Below, piece after piece: positions 7,279 to 16,185 of a stretch of 64,000 bases of DNA. A model generated the notes under the pieces. The model saw nothing but the letters and a program-made list of their open reading frames with translations, made no database searches and was not told where the DNA came from. The position numbers and the translations under genes are program-made. Source of the stretch: VXPQ01 sp965223485. Its GTDB lineage: Bacteria > Bacteroidota > Rhodothermia > Rhodothermales > VXPQ01. The DNA is taken from assembly GCA_965223485.1 (NCBI GenBank), contig OZ244993.1:3181450-3245449 (forward strand), given 5' to 3'. The number at the start of each line of letters is the position of its first letter. Position 1 is the stretch's first letter.

Positions 7279-8469
7279 CTATGCCGCTTCCAGCGCCACC
7301 GCGGTGCCCCCTCCCATTCCGTGGCAGATGGCGGCCACGCCGGTCCGTTCGCCGCGCCGGCGCAGAGCGTGAAGCAATGTGGTCACGATACGCGCGCCGG
7401 AAGCCCCGATCGGGTGACCGAGCGCAACGGCCCCGCCCTGCACGTTGATCCGCTCCATGGGAATATCCAGCATCCGGCTGAAGAGCAGATTGTTGAGCGC
7501 GAACGCCTCGTTGTTCTCGAACAGATCCACATCCGCAAGCGTCCGCCCCGCCTTTTCAAGGACGCACCGCACGGCAGGGATGGGCGCCTCGGGAAACCGC
7601 CACGACGCACCGGCCGACCAGGCCGAACCGATCAGGCGGGCCATGGGCGCGAGTCCATGCGCGGCAACGGCCTCCCCCGAAGCGATAACCAGCGCCGCAG
7701 CGCCGTCGCTGATCTGGCTGCTGTTGCCCGCCGTAAACACCCCGTCCTTCCGGAACGCCGGGCGCAGCCCAGCCAGCTTCTCCACCGACGTGTCCGGGCG
7801 AATACCCTCGTCCGCATCCACAACAATAGACTTTCCCTTGACGAGGCGTTCGACGGGAACGATCTCTTCCGCAAAGAACCCCTGCTCGCGGGCCTCGGCG
7901 GCGTGCCGGTGCGAAAGCACGGCCAGTTTGTCCAGGTCGCGGCGCGTGACGCCGTGCTCCGCCGCAAGCCGTTCCGCCTGCTCGCCCATCGCCTCCCCGC
8001 TTATGGGGTCCGTCAGGCCATCGCGCAACATTATATCGACCAGCGGTTCGCCCCCATCAGGCAGCAGGCCATAGCCCCAGCGCGCGCGGGAGGACATGAA
8101 AAACCCCGCCCCGGACATCGACTCGACGCCGCCGCACAACGCAATCTCCGCCTCGCCCGCCTTGATGAAAGCCGCAGCCGTCATCAGGCTCATCATACCG
8201 GAAGAACATACCATGTCGAGCGCGAACCCGTCCACGGCGTCCGGTATGCCGGCCTGCACGGCCGCCTGGCGCGGAATGAGTTGCCCATGCCCGGCCCGCA
8301 GCACATTGCCGAACGCATAGAAGTCCAGCGCCTCCCCGGGGACATGCGCCCGTTCGAGCGCAGCCCGCATCGCGGGCGCGGCCAGATCGGCCGGGGAACG
8401 GTCTTTCAGCGCCCCGCCGAAACGTCCGATAGGCGTTCGAGCGGCGGAAACGATATATACGTCACGCAT
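7279..8469 (-). CDS. Thiolase (acetyl-CoA C-acyltransferase)
   Basis: A 396-residue thiolase, catalysing condensation or cleavage of acyl-CoA and acetyl-CoA in the cytoplasm. It has the acylated nucleophile Cys88 (DMVCSSGM), the NEAFA loop, His352 (ALGHPIGASG) and the second cysteine Cys382 (AICHGMGGG), all conserved. Length is typical. It starts 9 bases after the stop of the cytochrome/LRR gene, so it could be the last gene of the long leftward carbohydrate operon or a separate unit. Sequence alone does not separate a degradative (FadA/AtoB) from a biosynthetic role; no other beta-oxidation gene is nearby. Confidence 0.93.
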   Translation of the reverse strand: MRDVYIVSAARTPIGRFGGALKDRSPADLAAPAMRAALERAHVPGEALDFYAFGNVLRAGHGQLIPRQAAVQAGIPDAVDGFALDMVCSSGMMSLMTAAAFIKAGEAEIALCGGVESMSGAGFFMSSRARWGYGLLPDGGEPLVDIMLRDGLTDPISGEAMGEQAERLAAEHGVTRRDLDKLAVLSHRHAAEAREQGFFAEEIVPVERLVKGKSIVVDADEGIRPDTSVEKLAGLRPAFRKDGVFTAGNSSQISDGAAALVIASGEAVAAHGLAPMARLIGSAWSAGASWRFPEAPIPAVRCVLEKAGRTLADVDLFENNEAFALNNLLFSRMLDIPMERINVQGGAVALGHPIGASGARIVTTLLHALRRRGERTGVAAICHGMGGGTAVALEAA

Positions 8470-8478
8470 GGATATTTC

Positions 8479-9981
8479 TCAAGGAGCGCTTGTAGTGTCC
8501 TGATCCACAGAGGGCAGCGTCCAACCCAGCACTATTTCCGCGTCGGGCAGGGCCTGCTGCAATCTTTCGACGCCCTCGGAGGTCACTTCGGTTTCCCACA
8601 GGAAGAGCGATCGTAGCGACGGGAGCGTGCTCAAGTGCTGTAAACCGCTGTCACTGACGCTCGTGTCGTAGAGATTCAGATATTCAAGATACTGTGCATT
8701 GGACAGGTGAAAGAGGGCCTCGTCCGAGACGGAGGTGCTTTCCAGGTGCAAGCGGCTTAGGTGAGGCAGCGTAGCCAGAACAGCCAGTGCGGAATCGCCG
8801 ACTGCGGTACGCCCCAGATTCAGCCACGCCACCTGCGATGCGATAAGACTTAGGGCTGTGACCTGCTCGGCGGTCAGGCAGTCGCTCGCCGAAGCGCACC
8901 GAACCTGCAAAAAAGGCTCGGTTTCGGCCAGGGGAGCCACGATCAGATGGGTGGCCCGCGCCGCCTGGATGGCTGTTGAATCTGCAGCGGCGATCTCCAG
9001 CGCGAATATTCCTGTCTTGCGTTCGGGCAGCTCAAGCCCTGCAAAGATTTGCTCTACAAGGGGAGGCTGCGTAGCCTCGGCGACCTTTTGATCGAAGGAG
9101 GCGCCCTCGTCGATCCACCACCGGATCAACGTCGCCTCGGCAACGGTGAGCGGTGGCTTGCCTTCGGGCGGCATATGATCTTCATGATCGGGAGGAAGCA
9201 GGATCCGCCGCATGATTTCACTTTCGGAGGAGCGCCCCGCGACAAGGATGGGTCCGTCATCCCCTCCTTCCTCAATGCCTTCCGGCGTATCCAGTGCAAG
9301 CTGACCCCGCTGCTGATCCGCATTGTGACAGCTGACGCACCGACTGTCGAAAATGGGTTGGACAAGATCGGAATAGACCCCTGCGTCTTCGGCCGTAGCC
9401 AGACGGAGGACCCAGCCCTGCGCAGGCGAACCCAGGCCCAGCACACTTCTGAATGCCTGCGGCATGTAGCGCGTCAGATATCCGGAGCCGTGTGTCAGCA
9501 CGCTACCCAGGTGCCCGCCGACCGCCACGAAGCTGCACAGTACGACAAGTACGCCGACATAAACGCGGTGGATCGCCGTTCCGGGGTGGCCTTCAAGCAG
9601 GCGAACGCCGTAGGCTATAAAGGAAAGAATCGCTATCCCGATCCCCAGGCGCTTGTGCCAGAAGAGCGTGTCCGCTTCGTAGCCGGGGGCCATTTCCAGA
9701 TAAAGGCCGGCAAGGACCGCTGCGACGGCCCCCGCAGCGCCCGCCAGCAAAAGCAGCTTGATCGTGGAGGAAAAATGTCCGAAGCGGGGTTTGCGAGCAA
9801 GCGCTTCCAGCAGGACGGCCAAAAGGAGCAGTCCGATCGGAAAATGCACGATCATCGAATGAAAGCGACCGATGAACAGGGCTGCGTTCGGCGGATCGGA
9901 AGGGTTGATAAAAACCCGAAAGAGCAGGCCGAGCCCAATGATTCCAAACGGAGCGATCCGCCAATACGTGGCTTTTTTCAT
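8479..9981 (-). CDS. DUF2231-type membrane protein fused to a c-type cytochrome and leucine-rich repeats
   Basis: About 500 residues. The N-terminus (to about 190) has five or six membrane helices of the DUF2231 type, including FHSMIVHFPIGLLLLAVLLE. A planctomycete-type cytochrome c domain follows, with one CVSCH haem site after YSDLVQPIFDSR and a typical MPPEGKPPLT methionine region. The last ~130 residues are leucine-rich repeats (LSRLHLESTSVSDEALFHL and three similar units) ending in a Trp/Pro-rich tail. I chose the ATG at 9981 because it begins the first helix. It is the last cytochrome-type gene in a leftward series with two DUF1501/DUF1549 pairs, suggesting a membrane electron acceptor or anchor. 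Confidence 0.85.
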   Translation of the reverse strand: MKKATYWRIAPFGIIGLGLLFRVFINPSDPPNAALFIGRFHSMIVHFPIGLLLLAVLLEALARKPRFGHFSSTIKLLLLAGAAGAVAAVLAGLYLEMAPGYEADTLFWHKRLGIGIAILSFIAYGVRLLEGHPGTAIHRVYVGVLVVLCSFVAVGGHLGSVLTHGSGYLTRYMPQAFRSVLGLGSPAQGWVLRLATAEDAGVYSDLVQPIFDSRCVSCHNADQQRGQLALDTPEGIEEGGDDGPILVAGRSSESEIMRRILLPPDHEDHMPPEGKPPLTVAEATLIRWWIDEGASFDQKVAEATQPPLVEQIFAGLELPERKTGIFALEIAAADSTAIQAARATHLIVAPLAETEPFLQVRCASASDCLTAEQVTALSLIASQVAWLNLGRTAVGDSALAVLATLPHLSRLHLESTSVSDEALFHLSNAQYLEYLNLYDTSVSDSGLQHLSTLPSLRSLFLWETEVTSEGVERLQQALPDAEIVLGWTLPSVDQDTTSAP

Positions 9982-10080
9982 TGGGGAATGATTTGTTCTA
10001 CCGCAGATTCGTTCTACCGCATGTCCGTGCAATCCGTCAGGCGGACCGGCGCCCCTAAAAACGATACGTGCGGCGTTCGA

Positions 10081-11538
10081 TCAGGTCAGAATATCCCGGA
10101 CTACATGGCCGTGAACGTCCGTCAGACGATAGCGCCTGCCCTGGCGCCGGAAAGTAAAACGTTCGTGGTCAATGCCCAGAAGGTGCAGCAGGGTCGCCTG
10201 GAAGTCATGCACATGCACAGGATCGTATGCAATGTTGTACCCGAAATCATCGGTCTGGCCGAATGAAAAGCCCTTTTTGATTCCGCCCCCGGCCATCCAG
10301 ATGGTAAAGCATCTCGGATGGTGGTCACGGCCGTAATTGTCCATCGTGAGTTTGCCCTGCGAGTAATTAGTACGCCCGAACTCGCCGCCCCAGATGACCA
10401 GCGTATCGTCGAGCAGGCCGCGTTGTTTGAGATCCATCACCAGGGCTGCCGAGGGTTGATCCGTGTCTTTGGCCAGCACGCTTATTTCGCGGGGAAGGTT
10501 GGCGTGCTGGTCCCATCCCTGGTGGTAGAGCTGGATAAAGCGCACGTCACGCTCGGCCAGACGACGCGCCAGAAGGCAGTTGGCCGCAAACGTTCCGGGC
10601 ACGCGGGCCGCTTCGCCGTAGAGGTCGAAAACATGGTCGGGCTCTTCGGAAACATCCATCGTGACGGGGACCGAGGTCTGCATCCGGTAGGCCATTTCGT
10701 ATTGGGCGATACGCGAGTTGATCTCCGGGTCCATCACGCGTTCATGCTGGCGCTGGTGCAATTCGCGCAGATTGTCAAGCATGCGGCGCCGGGTGGTATG
10801 CTTTATTCCAGGCGGGTTGTTCAGGTACAACACCGGATCCTTTCCCGATCGGAACTGCACGCCCTGATGCAGCGAGGGTAGAAAACCATTTCCCCAGAGG
10901 CGGGAGTACAAGGGCTGGTCGAAGTCGTTGCTGCGCGAAAGCAGCACGCAGAAGGTAGGCAGGTTGGAATTTTCGGACCCGAGGCCGTAGCTCAGCCAGG
11001 AACCGATGGATGGGCGGCCTGTCTGCTGGGATCCCGTCTGAAAAAACGTGATGGCGGGGTCGTGGTTTATGGCCTCGGTATACATCGAGTTGATGAAACA
11101 GAGCTCGTCGACGATCTGCGCGGTGTATGGCAGTAACTCGCTGATCATGCGGTGGCTTTTACCATGGGGAGAAAAGCTGAAGCGCGAGCCCGCCAGCGGG
11201 AAAGATTTTTGATAGGCTGTCATGCCAGTGAGGCGTTGCCCCTTGCGTACCGACTCGGGAAGCTGCTCGCCATTCATTTCGGCTAACGTCGGCTTGTAAT
11301 CGAACAAGTCGAGATGGGAAGGGCCTCCGCTTTGAAACAGGTAGATGATCCGCCGGACCCTGGGCGTGAAGTGGGGGTTGATCAGGATGCCCCCCATGGG
11401 ATCGTCCGGATCGGGACGCGCCATCGCGGGCCAGGGGTTCAGCATGGTCGCCAGGGCGACCGAGCCGATACCCAGGCTCGTGCGGGACAAAAAATGCCGA
11501 CGGGTGCAGTTGTATTTCAGGTCGCAAAGTTCGTTCAT
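10081..11538 (-). CDS. DUF1501 Tat-exported protein (second copy)
   Basis: A 485-residue sulfatase/alkaline-phosphatase-fold-like protein of the DUF1501 family. It has a twin-arginine signal (TRRHFLSRTSLGIGSVALA), then IYLFQSGGPSHLDLFDYKP, a central GRPSIGSWLSYGLGSE segment and a C-terminal DTLVIWGGEFGRT...GRDHHP motif that could bind metal. Function is unknown, but in Planctomycetes and Verrucomicrobia these genes almost always sit beside DUF1549/DUF1553 cytochromes. Here it starts 35 bases after such a gene. Tat export implies folding in the cytoplasm, perhaps with a cofactor. It is paralogous to the protein at 19707-21158. Confidence 0.88.
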   Translation of the reverse strand: MNELCDLKYNCTRRHFLSRTSLGIGSVALATMLNPWPAMARPDPDDPMGGILINPHFTPRVRRIIYLFQSGGPSHLDLFDYKPTLAEMNGEQLPESVRKGQRLTGMTAYQKSFPLAGSRFSFSPHGKSHRMISELLPYTAQIVDELCFINSMYTEAINHDPAITFFQTGSQQTGRPSIGSWLSYGLGSENSNLPTFCVLLSRSNDFDQPLYSRLWGNGFLPSLHQGVQFRSGKDPVLYLNNPPGIKHTTRRRMLDNLRELHQRQHERVMDPEINSRIAQYEMAYRMQTSVPVTMDVSEEPDHVFDLYGEAARVPGTFAANCLLARRLAERDVRFIQLYHQGWDQHANLPREISVLAKDTDQPSAALVMDLKQRGLLDDTLVIWGGEFGRTNYSQGKLTMDNYGRDHHPRCFTIWMAGGGIKKGFSFGQTDDFGYNIAYDPVHVHDFQATLLHLLGIDHERFTFRRQGRRYRLTDVHGHVVRDILT

Positions 11539-11573
11539 GGCGCCAGGGGGTATACGGCCGCGGGGATCGACCG

Positions 11574-14500
11574 TCAGCGTTTGATGACAGCCTCGTCGAA
11601 ATTCATCATGGTGTTGGCGACCACCGTCAAGGCGGCCAATTGCGCCGGATCGAAGCGTTCGTCGCGTGGATATTCGCCGACGCTCAGCAGATCGAGCGCA
11701 CTTCTGCGGTCGGTTTCAAAGGCGTTCAGTTCCTCTTCATACAGCCCGGCGAGCAGCTCCACCTCTTCGTCGTCGGGCAGGCGGCTGGTGAGGAGTCGAT
11801 AGCCCAGAGCGATTTGCGCTCGCGCGCCGCCCTGCTCTTCGCGCAGCAGACGTTCGGCCAGCAGGCGGGAGGCCTCGACATACTGGGGGTCGTTAAGCAG
11901 CACCAGCGCCTGCAGGGGAGTACTCGTGCTTTGCCGGCGGACGGTGCAAAAATTGCGCTCCGACATGTCGAAATTCATCATCGACGGCGGAGGCGTCGTT
12001 CGCTTCCAGATCGTGTACATGCTGCGCCTATACAAATTATCCCCCTGATCCTGCTTGTATTCCGTCGCGTTACGCGTGGCCAACTCTTTCCACAGACCCT
12101 CCGGCTGGTAGGGTTTAACGGGAGGGCCTCCGATTTCGTCAACAAGCAGGCCGCTCGCAGCCAGGGCGTGATCCCGTATCATCTCGGCGGGCATTCTGTA
12201 GCTGGGCCCTCGCGCCAGCAGGGTATTATCCGGGTCTTTTTCGAGAAGGGCCGGACCGGCTATGGAACGCTGCCGGTACGCAGCGGAGGTGACAATCAGT
12301 TTTTGCAGGGCCTTGACATCCCAATCCATGTCCACAAACGTGGTCGCAAGCCAGTCGAGGAGTTCGGGATGGGTGGGCAGCGCGCCCTGGCTGCCGAAGT
12401 CGTCGGGGGTAGACACCAGTCCGTTCCCGAAATACATCTGCCAGTACCGGTTCACGGTCACCCGGGCGAATAGAGGATTGCCTGGATTCAGCAGCCACTC
12501 GGCAAGGCCCATGCGGTTTGGGGGAAGGTCTTCCGGAAACGACATGATGGAGACCGGCGTGGCGCGCTCCACACGCTGCGCAGGCGCGTCGTACTGCCCG
12601 CGCTCCAGAATGTAGGTGGGGCGCGGTTCAGGCAAATCCCGCATCGCCATCACCTCAGGCAGCAGGGACATGATTTCGTTTTCCTTGCCTCTTACCTCGG
12701 TCAACGCGGCGAAATCTTCTGCATACTCCGGCGCCACGGCGGTGACATAGTGATCGCGGAGGGCTGTACGCTGGGCGTCGGTACGGTTTGCCGCAGGCGT
12801 GTCCAGCATGGCGTCCAGCATGTCCGCCGCGCCATTCACGGCAGCGACCTCCAGGGCCGTCAGACGCCGATCGTAGACGCGAAATTCATCGACGGCGACA
12901 CTATCCAGCTTGGGATCGGCAGGCCCCAGATAGCCTATGCGCAAGTTGCCTGCCTGAACCGGATCGGTCGGCTCCCCTGTGGTCTGATTGATGGTGAAAA
13001 GGGTGCTTTGCTTCAGGTTGTCTACCTTCACTACAGAGGACATGCGCTCGCCATTCAGGTAGAGCGCAAGGCCTCGCGCGCGGCTGGACCCATCGTATGT
13101 CATCACGATATGGTTCCATCCGTCCGCGGAAACCGTGTCAAGAGATTTGATCTGAATAGCATTATCAGGGAATACGCGGTTGAAGCTGGCTGAAACCGTG
13201 CCGTCTTCCTCCAGGATACAGAGATATCCCTGGCGTCCGTTAAAGAGCCCCATAGTCTTGGTAAAGAGCGGTCCTGACACGTTTTCCCCGATGATCCTGA
13301 ACCACAGGCTGACGCTGAAGGGCTCGTTGCGCTCGAAGTAGTAGATGTTTGCTCCCATGTCCAACTGGCCATCGCCTTGCAGCACCAGCGCCGAATCGAA
13401 GCGGCCCGGCTCGGACACAGGAAGCTTATCTATATCCCCGGTAAAAAGACCGGGTTTATCCGGGTCGGCGCGGTTTTCCAGATGGAAAGTCTCGTCTCCG
13501 TTGTCGTTTACTCTTTTCTCGAAGCGCTCGAGAGGGTAGTAGCCGACGAGTCCTTTGGGCGTGACCTGCCGCAAACCGGACTCGAAATCGGCCAACCAGC
13601 GGTTGAAGCCTTCGTCGAAAGCCGGATTGTCTATGGCCGTTTTCTCTTCATAGGCCGCGATCTGCGCGCGCAGCGGAGCGAGTTTTTCTTGCGCCTCGTC
13701 GTCTACCAGAATGACGGTAGGACTTGCCACGCCGGAGTATGGAGAAGTGCCGTATTCGTTTACGCTGTTAAAGAAGTCGAAAAGCTGGTAGTATTCCTTT
13801 TGGCTGATGGGATCGAATTTGTGGTCGTGGCAGCGCGCGCATTCCATGGTCAGTCCCAGGAATGCTTTTCCGAAGGTGTTGGTGCGGTCGGCTACGTAGT
13901 CGACGCGATACTCTTCGGGGACGATGCCGCCTTCCTGACTCTGCAGGTGGTTGCGGTTAAAGCCGGTAGCCAGGCGCTGCTCAATGGTCGGATCAGGCAA
14001 TAGATCTCCTGCAAGTTGCCAGGACACGAAGTCGTCGAATGCCAGATTTTCGTTGAAGGCCTCGATGACCCAGTCCCGCCAGGGCCACATACTGCGCAAA
14101 CCGTCGTCCTGATAGCCATGGCTGTCGGCATAACGGGCCACATCCAGCCATTCTGTGGCCATACGTTCCCCGTAGGCCGGCGAAGCCAGCAGGCGGTCCA
14201 CCACTTTTTCGTAGGCGTCCTCGCCGGTGTCGGCCAGAAAAGCATCGATTTCTTCGAGAGCAGGAGGCAGCCCGGTCAGATCGAAGGTCACGCGGCGAAT
14301 CAGGGTTTCCTTCGCAGCCGCCGCCGAGGGGCTCAACCCTTCTCGTTCCAGGCGATCGAGGATAAAATAATCGATGCCGTTGCGGGCCCGGGACGGCTCG
14401 TCGATTGCGGGCAGTTCCGGCTTGACGGGCGGGATAAGCGACCAGTGCGGTTTGTATTCGGCGCCTTGTTCGATCCATTTGAAGATCATGGCGGCTTCTT

Positions 14501-14867
14501 CCGGCGTGACATGCAGGTTGGATTCCGCCGGCGGCATCCTGTAGTCCGGGTCATCGGAACTCAGGCGATGAAAAACCTCGCTCTTTCTCAGACTGCTGGG
14601 CACAAGAGCGAATTTGCGGCGGCTTTCGCTGAGACGCACAAAGGCGCCGTCCTCGGTGTCGAGCCTGAAATTCGTCTTACGGGCGTTGTCGTCGGGTCCG
14701 TGGCACGGGAAACATCGATCGGAAAAGATGGGCTTTACATGGAAATTGAAATCGACCTGCTCCGGCAGTTTGTCCTCACTGTCGGCTATCTCAGCGGGCA
14801 TACCAGGCCCACACCCGGCCAGATAAAAGAAACTCAGAAGCAGTGTAACCCGGAGAAGCGTGGACAT
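11574..14867 (-). CDS. Planctomycete-type cytochrome (PSD1/DUF1549/DUF1553) with LamG insert, lipoprotein
   Basis: 1097 residues. I chose the ATG at 14867, which begins a lipoprotein signal (lipobox LAGC, Cys19); the longer frame upstream lacks one. Order: N-terminal cytochrome domain with CFPCH (Cys52, Cys55, His56) and the MPPAESN loop; DUF1549 with RVTFDLTGLPPAL and a second haem-like CARCHDHK; a LamG/concanavalin-type beta-sandwich at about 490-700 (LVGYYPLERF...FSVSLWFRI...GWNHIVMTYDG); then DUF1553 (GNPLFARVTVNRYWQ...TPLQALVLLNDP). Such proteins are unstudied periplasmic redox proteins. The LamG insert suggests glycan binding. Followed by its DUF1501 partner. Confidence 0.88.
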   Translation of the reverse strand: MSTLLRVTLLLSFFYLAGCGPGMPAEIADSEDKLPEQVDFNFHVKPIFSDRCFPCHGPDDNARKTNFRLDTEDGAFVRLSESRRKFALVPSSLRKSEVFHRLSSDDPDYRMPPAESNLHVTPEEAAMIFKWIEQGAEYKPHWSLIPPVKPELPAIDEPSRARNGIDYFILDRLEREGLSPSAAAAKETLIRRVTFDLTGLPPALEEIDAFLADTGEDAYEKVVDRLLASPAYGERMATEWLDVARYADSHGYQDDGLRSMWPWRDWVIEAFNENLAFDDFVSWQLAGDLLPDPTIEQRLATGFNRNHLQSQEGGIVPEEYRVDYVADRTNTFGKAFLGLTMECARCHDHKFDPISQKEYYQLFDFFNSVNEYGTSPYSGVASPTVILVDDEAQEKLAPLRAQIAAYEEKTAIDNPAFDEGFNRWLADFESGLRQVTPKGLVGYYPLERFEKRVNDNGDETFHLENRADPDKPGLFTGDIDKLPVSEPGRFDSALVLQGDGQLDMGANIYYFERNEPFSVSLWFRIIGENVSGPLFTKTMGLFNGRQGYLCILEEDGTVSASFNRVFPDNAIQIKSLDTVSADGWNHIVMTYDGSSRARGLALYLNGERMSSVVKVDNLKQSTLFTINQTTGEPTDPVQAGNLRIGYLGPADPKLDSVAVDEFRVYDRRLTALEVAAVNGAADMLDAMLDTPAANRTDAQRTALRDHYVTAVAPEYAEDFAALTEVRGKENEIMSLLPEVMAMRDLPEPRPTYILERGQYDAPAQRVERATPVSIMSFPEDLPPNRMGLAEWLLNPGNPLFARVTVNRYWQMYFGNGLVSTPDDFGSQGALPTHPELLDWLATTFVDMDWDVKALQKLIVTSAAYRQRSIAGPALLEKDPDNTLLARGPSYRMPAEMIRDHALAASGLLVDEIGGPPVKPYQPEGLWKELATRNATEYKQDQGDNLYRRSMYTIWKRTTPPPSMMNFDMSERNFCTVRRQSTSTPLQALVLLNDPQYVEASRLLAERLLREEQGGARAQIALGYRLLTSRLPDDEEVELLAGLYEEELNAFETDRRSALDLLSVGEYPRDERFDPAQLAALTVVANTMMNFDEAVIKR

Positions 14868-15001
14868 GCGGGAGGACGAGCGTTTACCATTTATAGGTGG
14901 ACAATATAGGAAATGCGGGCGTTCCATGAAGCATATTTGAAAGGATTCGAAAGCCACGCACATCCCTGACGAGCCGGAGTGGTTCGGGCGCCTAAAGGCT
15001 C

Positions 15002-16033
15002 TTAATCCGGATCGCCGTGAGCGCTGTCGCGAGGCGGATCGTCCATGACTGCATCGCCCAAGGTAGTCTGGCGCGCCGTGCTCCGGGCGGCGGCAAAACG
15101 TTTTACCAGTTCGTCGGCCATCACGCCCAGCAGGATTACCGCCCCAATAATCGCGAACTCCAACTGGGTCGGGATGCCGAGGATGTTTATGGCGTTGTAG
15201 AGCACCCGGAGGACAGCCGCCCCGATTACCACTCCCAAAATGGAACCCTCCCCTCCACGCAGGCTGCATCCGCCCAACACCGCCGCAGCAATGGCATACA
15301 GTTCATAAAAGTTGCCATGAACAGCCGGTTGAACCGAGTTGACGTCCAGCGCGAAAAGCACCCCTCCGATACCGGCCGTCACGGCGCCGAAAACATAGGC
15401 CAGGATCACCATGCGATCCGTATTGATCCCACTGAAACGTGCGGCTTCTTCGTTGTGCCCCAGCGCCAGCATGTATCGCCCCCACACGGTGTAGTTGAGA
15501 AACAAGCCCCCCAGCACCGCCAACACGATCAGCACCAAAAAAGGCATCGGCAAACCGAAAGTGTCGGTCAATGGAAGGCGACCAATGGCAAGCTGACGAA
15601 ATCCTTCAAACTCCCCGCCAAATCCCTGGGTTTGGTCGCCACTGATCCAGCGAGCAATCCCACGATAAAACAGCAGGCCACACAACGTCACCACAAAGGG
15701 TTGAAGTCTCATCCTGGTCACCAGCACACCGTGCAACAGACCCAAACCCAGCGAAACCAGTAGCACCGCAGTCAGGGCCACAGGAACGGACCACCCTTGC
15801 CCCACCAGGAACATTGGAAGCAAGACGCCGACGAGACCCACCACCGACCCGACCGACAGGTCAATGCCGCCAGTGATGATGACAAAGGCCGCCCCTATGC
15901 TGATAATGCCAAACAGGCCCGTCCATCGCAGGGTGTTTTGCAGGTTATAGGCCGTGAGAAAGTTGGGTTCGAGCAGCGCCGTGAAGAGGAACACGGCAAT
16001 GAGAAGCCCACTGATGCCAAGGATGTGTTTCAT
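15002..16033 (-). CDS. Ribose-type sugar ABC transporter permease
   Basis: A 343-residue RbsC/AraH-family inner-membrane permease with about eight to ten hydrophobic helices. Family markers include ITGGIDLSVGSVVGL, the EAA-like GHNEEAARFSGINTDR loop and AAAVLGGCSLRGGEGSILGV. It completes an importer with the ATPase (16186-17712) and binding lipoprotein (17716-18741) upstream. The ligand cannot be read from the permease. About 25 charged residues extend past the last helix. Specific naming as rbsC would overstate the substrate. Confidence 0.93.
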   Translation of the reverse strand: MKHILGISGLLIAVFLFTALLEPNFLTAYNLQNTLRWTGLFGIISIGAAFVIITGGIDLSVGSVVGLVGVLLPMFLVGQGWSVPVALTAVLLVSLGLGLLHGVLVTRMRLQPFVVTLCGLLFYRGIARWISGDQTQGFGGEFEGFRQLAIGRLPLTDTFGLPMPFLVLIVLAVLGGLFLNYTVWGRYMLALGHNEEAARFSGINTDRMVILAYVFGAVTAGIGGVLFALDVNSVQPAVHGNFYELYAIAAAVLGGCSLRGGEGSILGVVIGAAVLRVLYNAINILGIPTQLEFAIIGAVILLGVMADELVKRFAAARSTARQTTLGDAVMDDPPRDSAHGDPD

Positions 16034-16185
16034 ACGGGGCGCAGGACAAATTTCGAACGATAAAAACCGAATACCTCGTTTTTCGCTGATTTCAACGATG
16101 CAAGCATGTCGTTCTTTACGCGTGAAAGTGAAGCGCTGATCGAAGTGGACTTGATCAGAGCATCCTTAATAATACGCACGATGGA

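Noticed and set aside
14868..15269. N-terminal extension of the second DUF1549 gene
   Set aside because: The added 134 residues lack conservation-like features, and the ATG at 14867 begins a clean lipoprotein signal.
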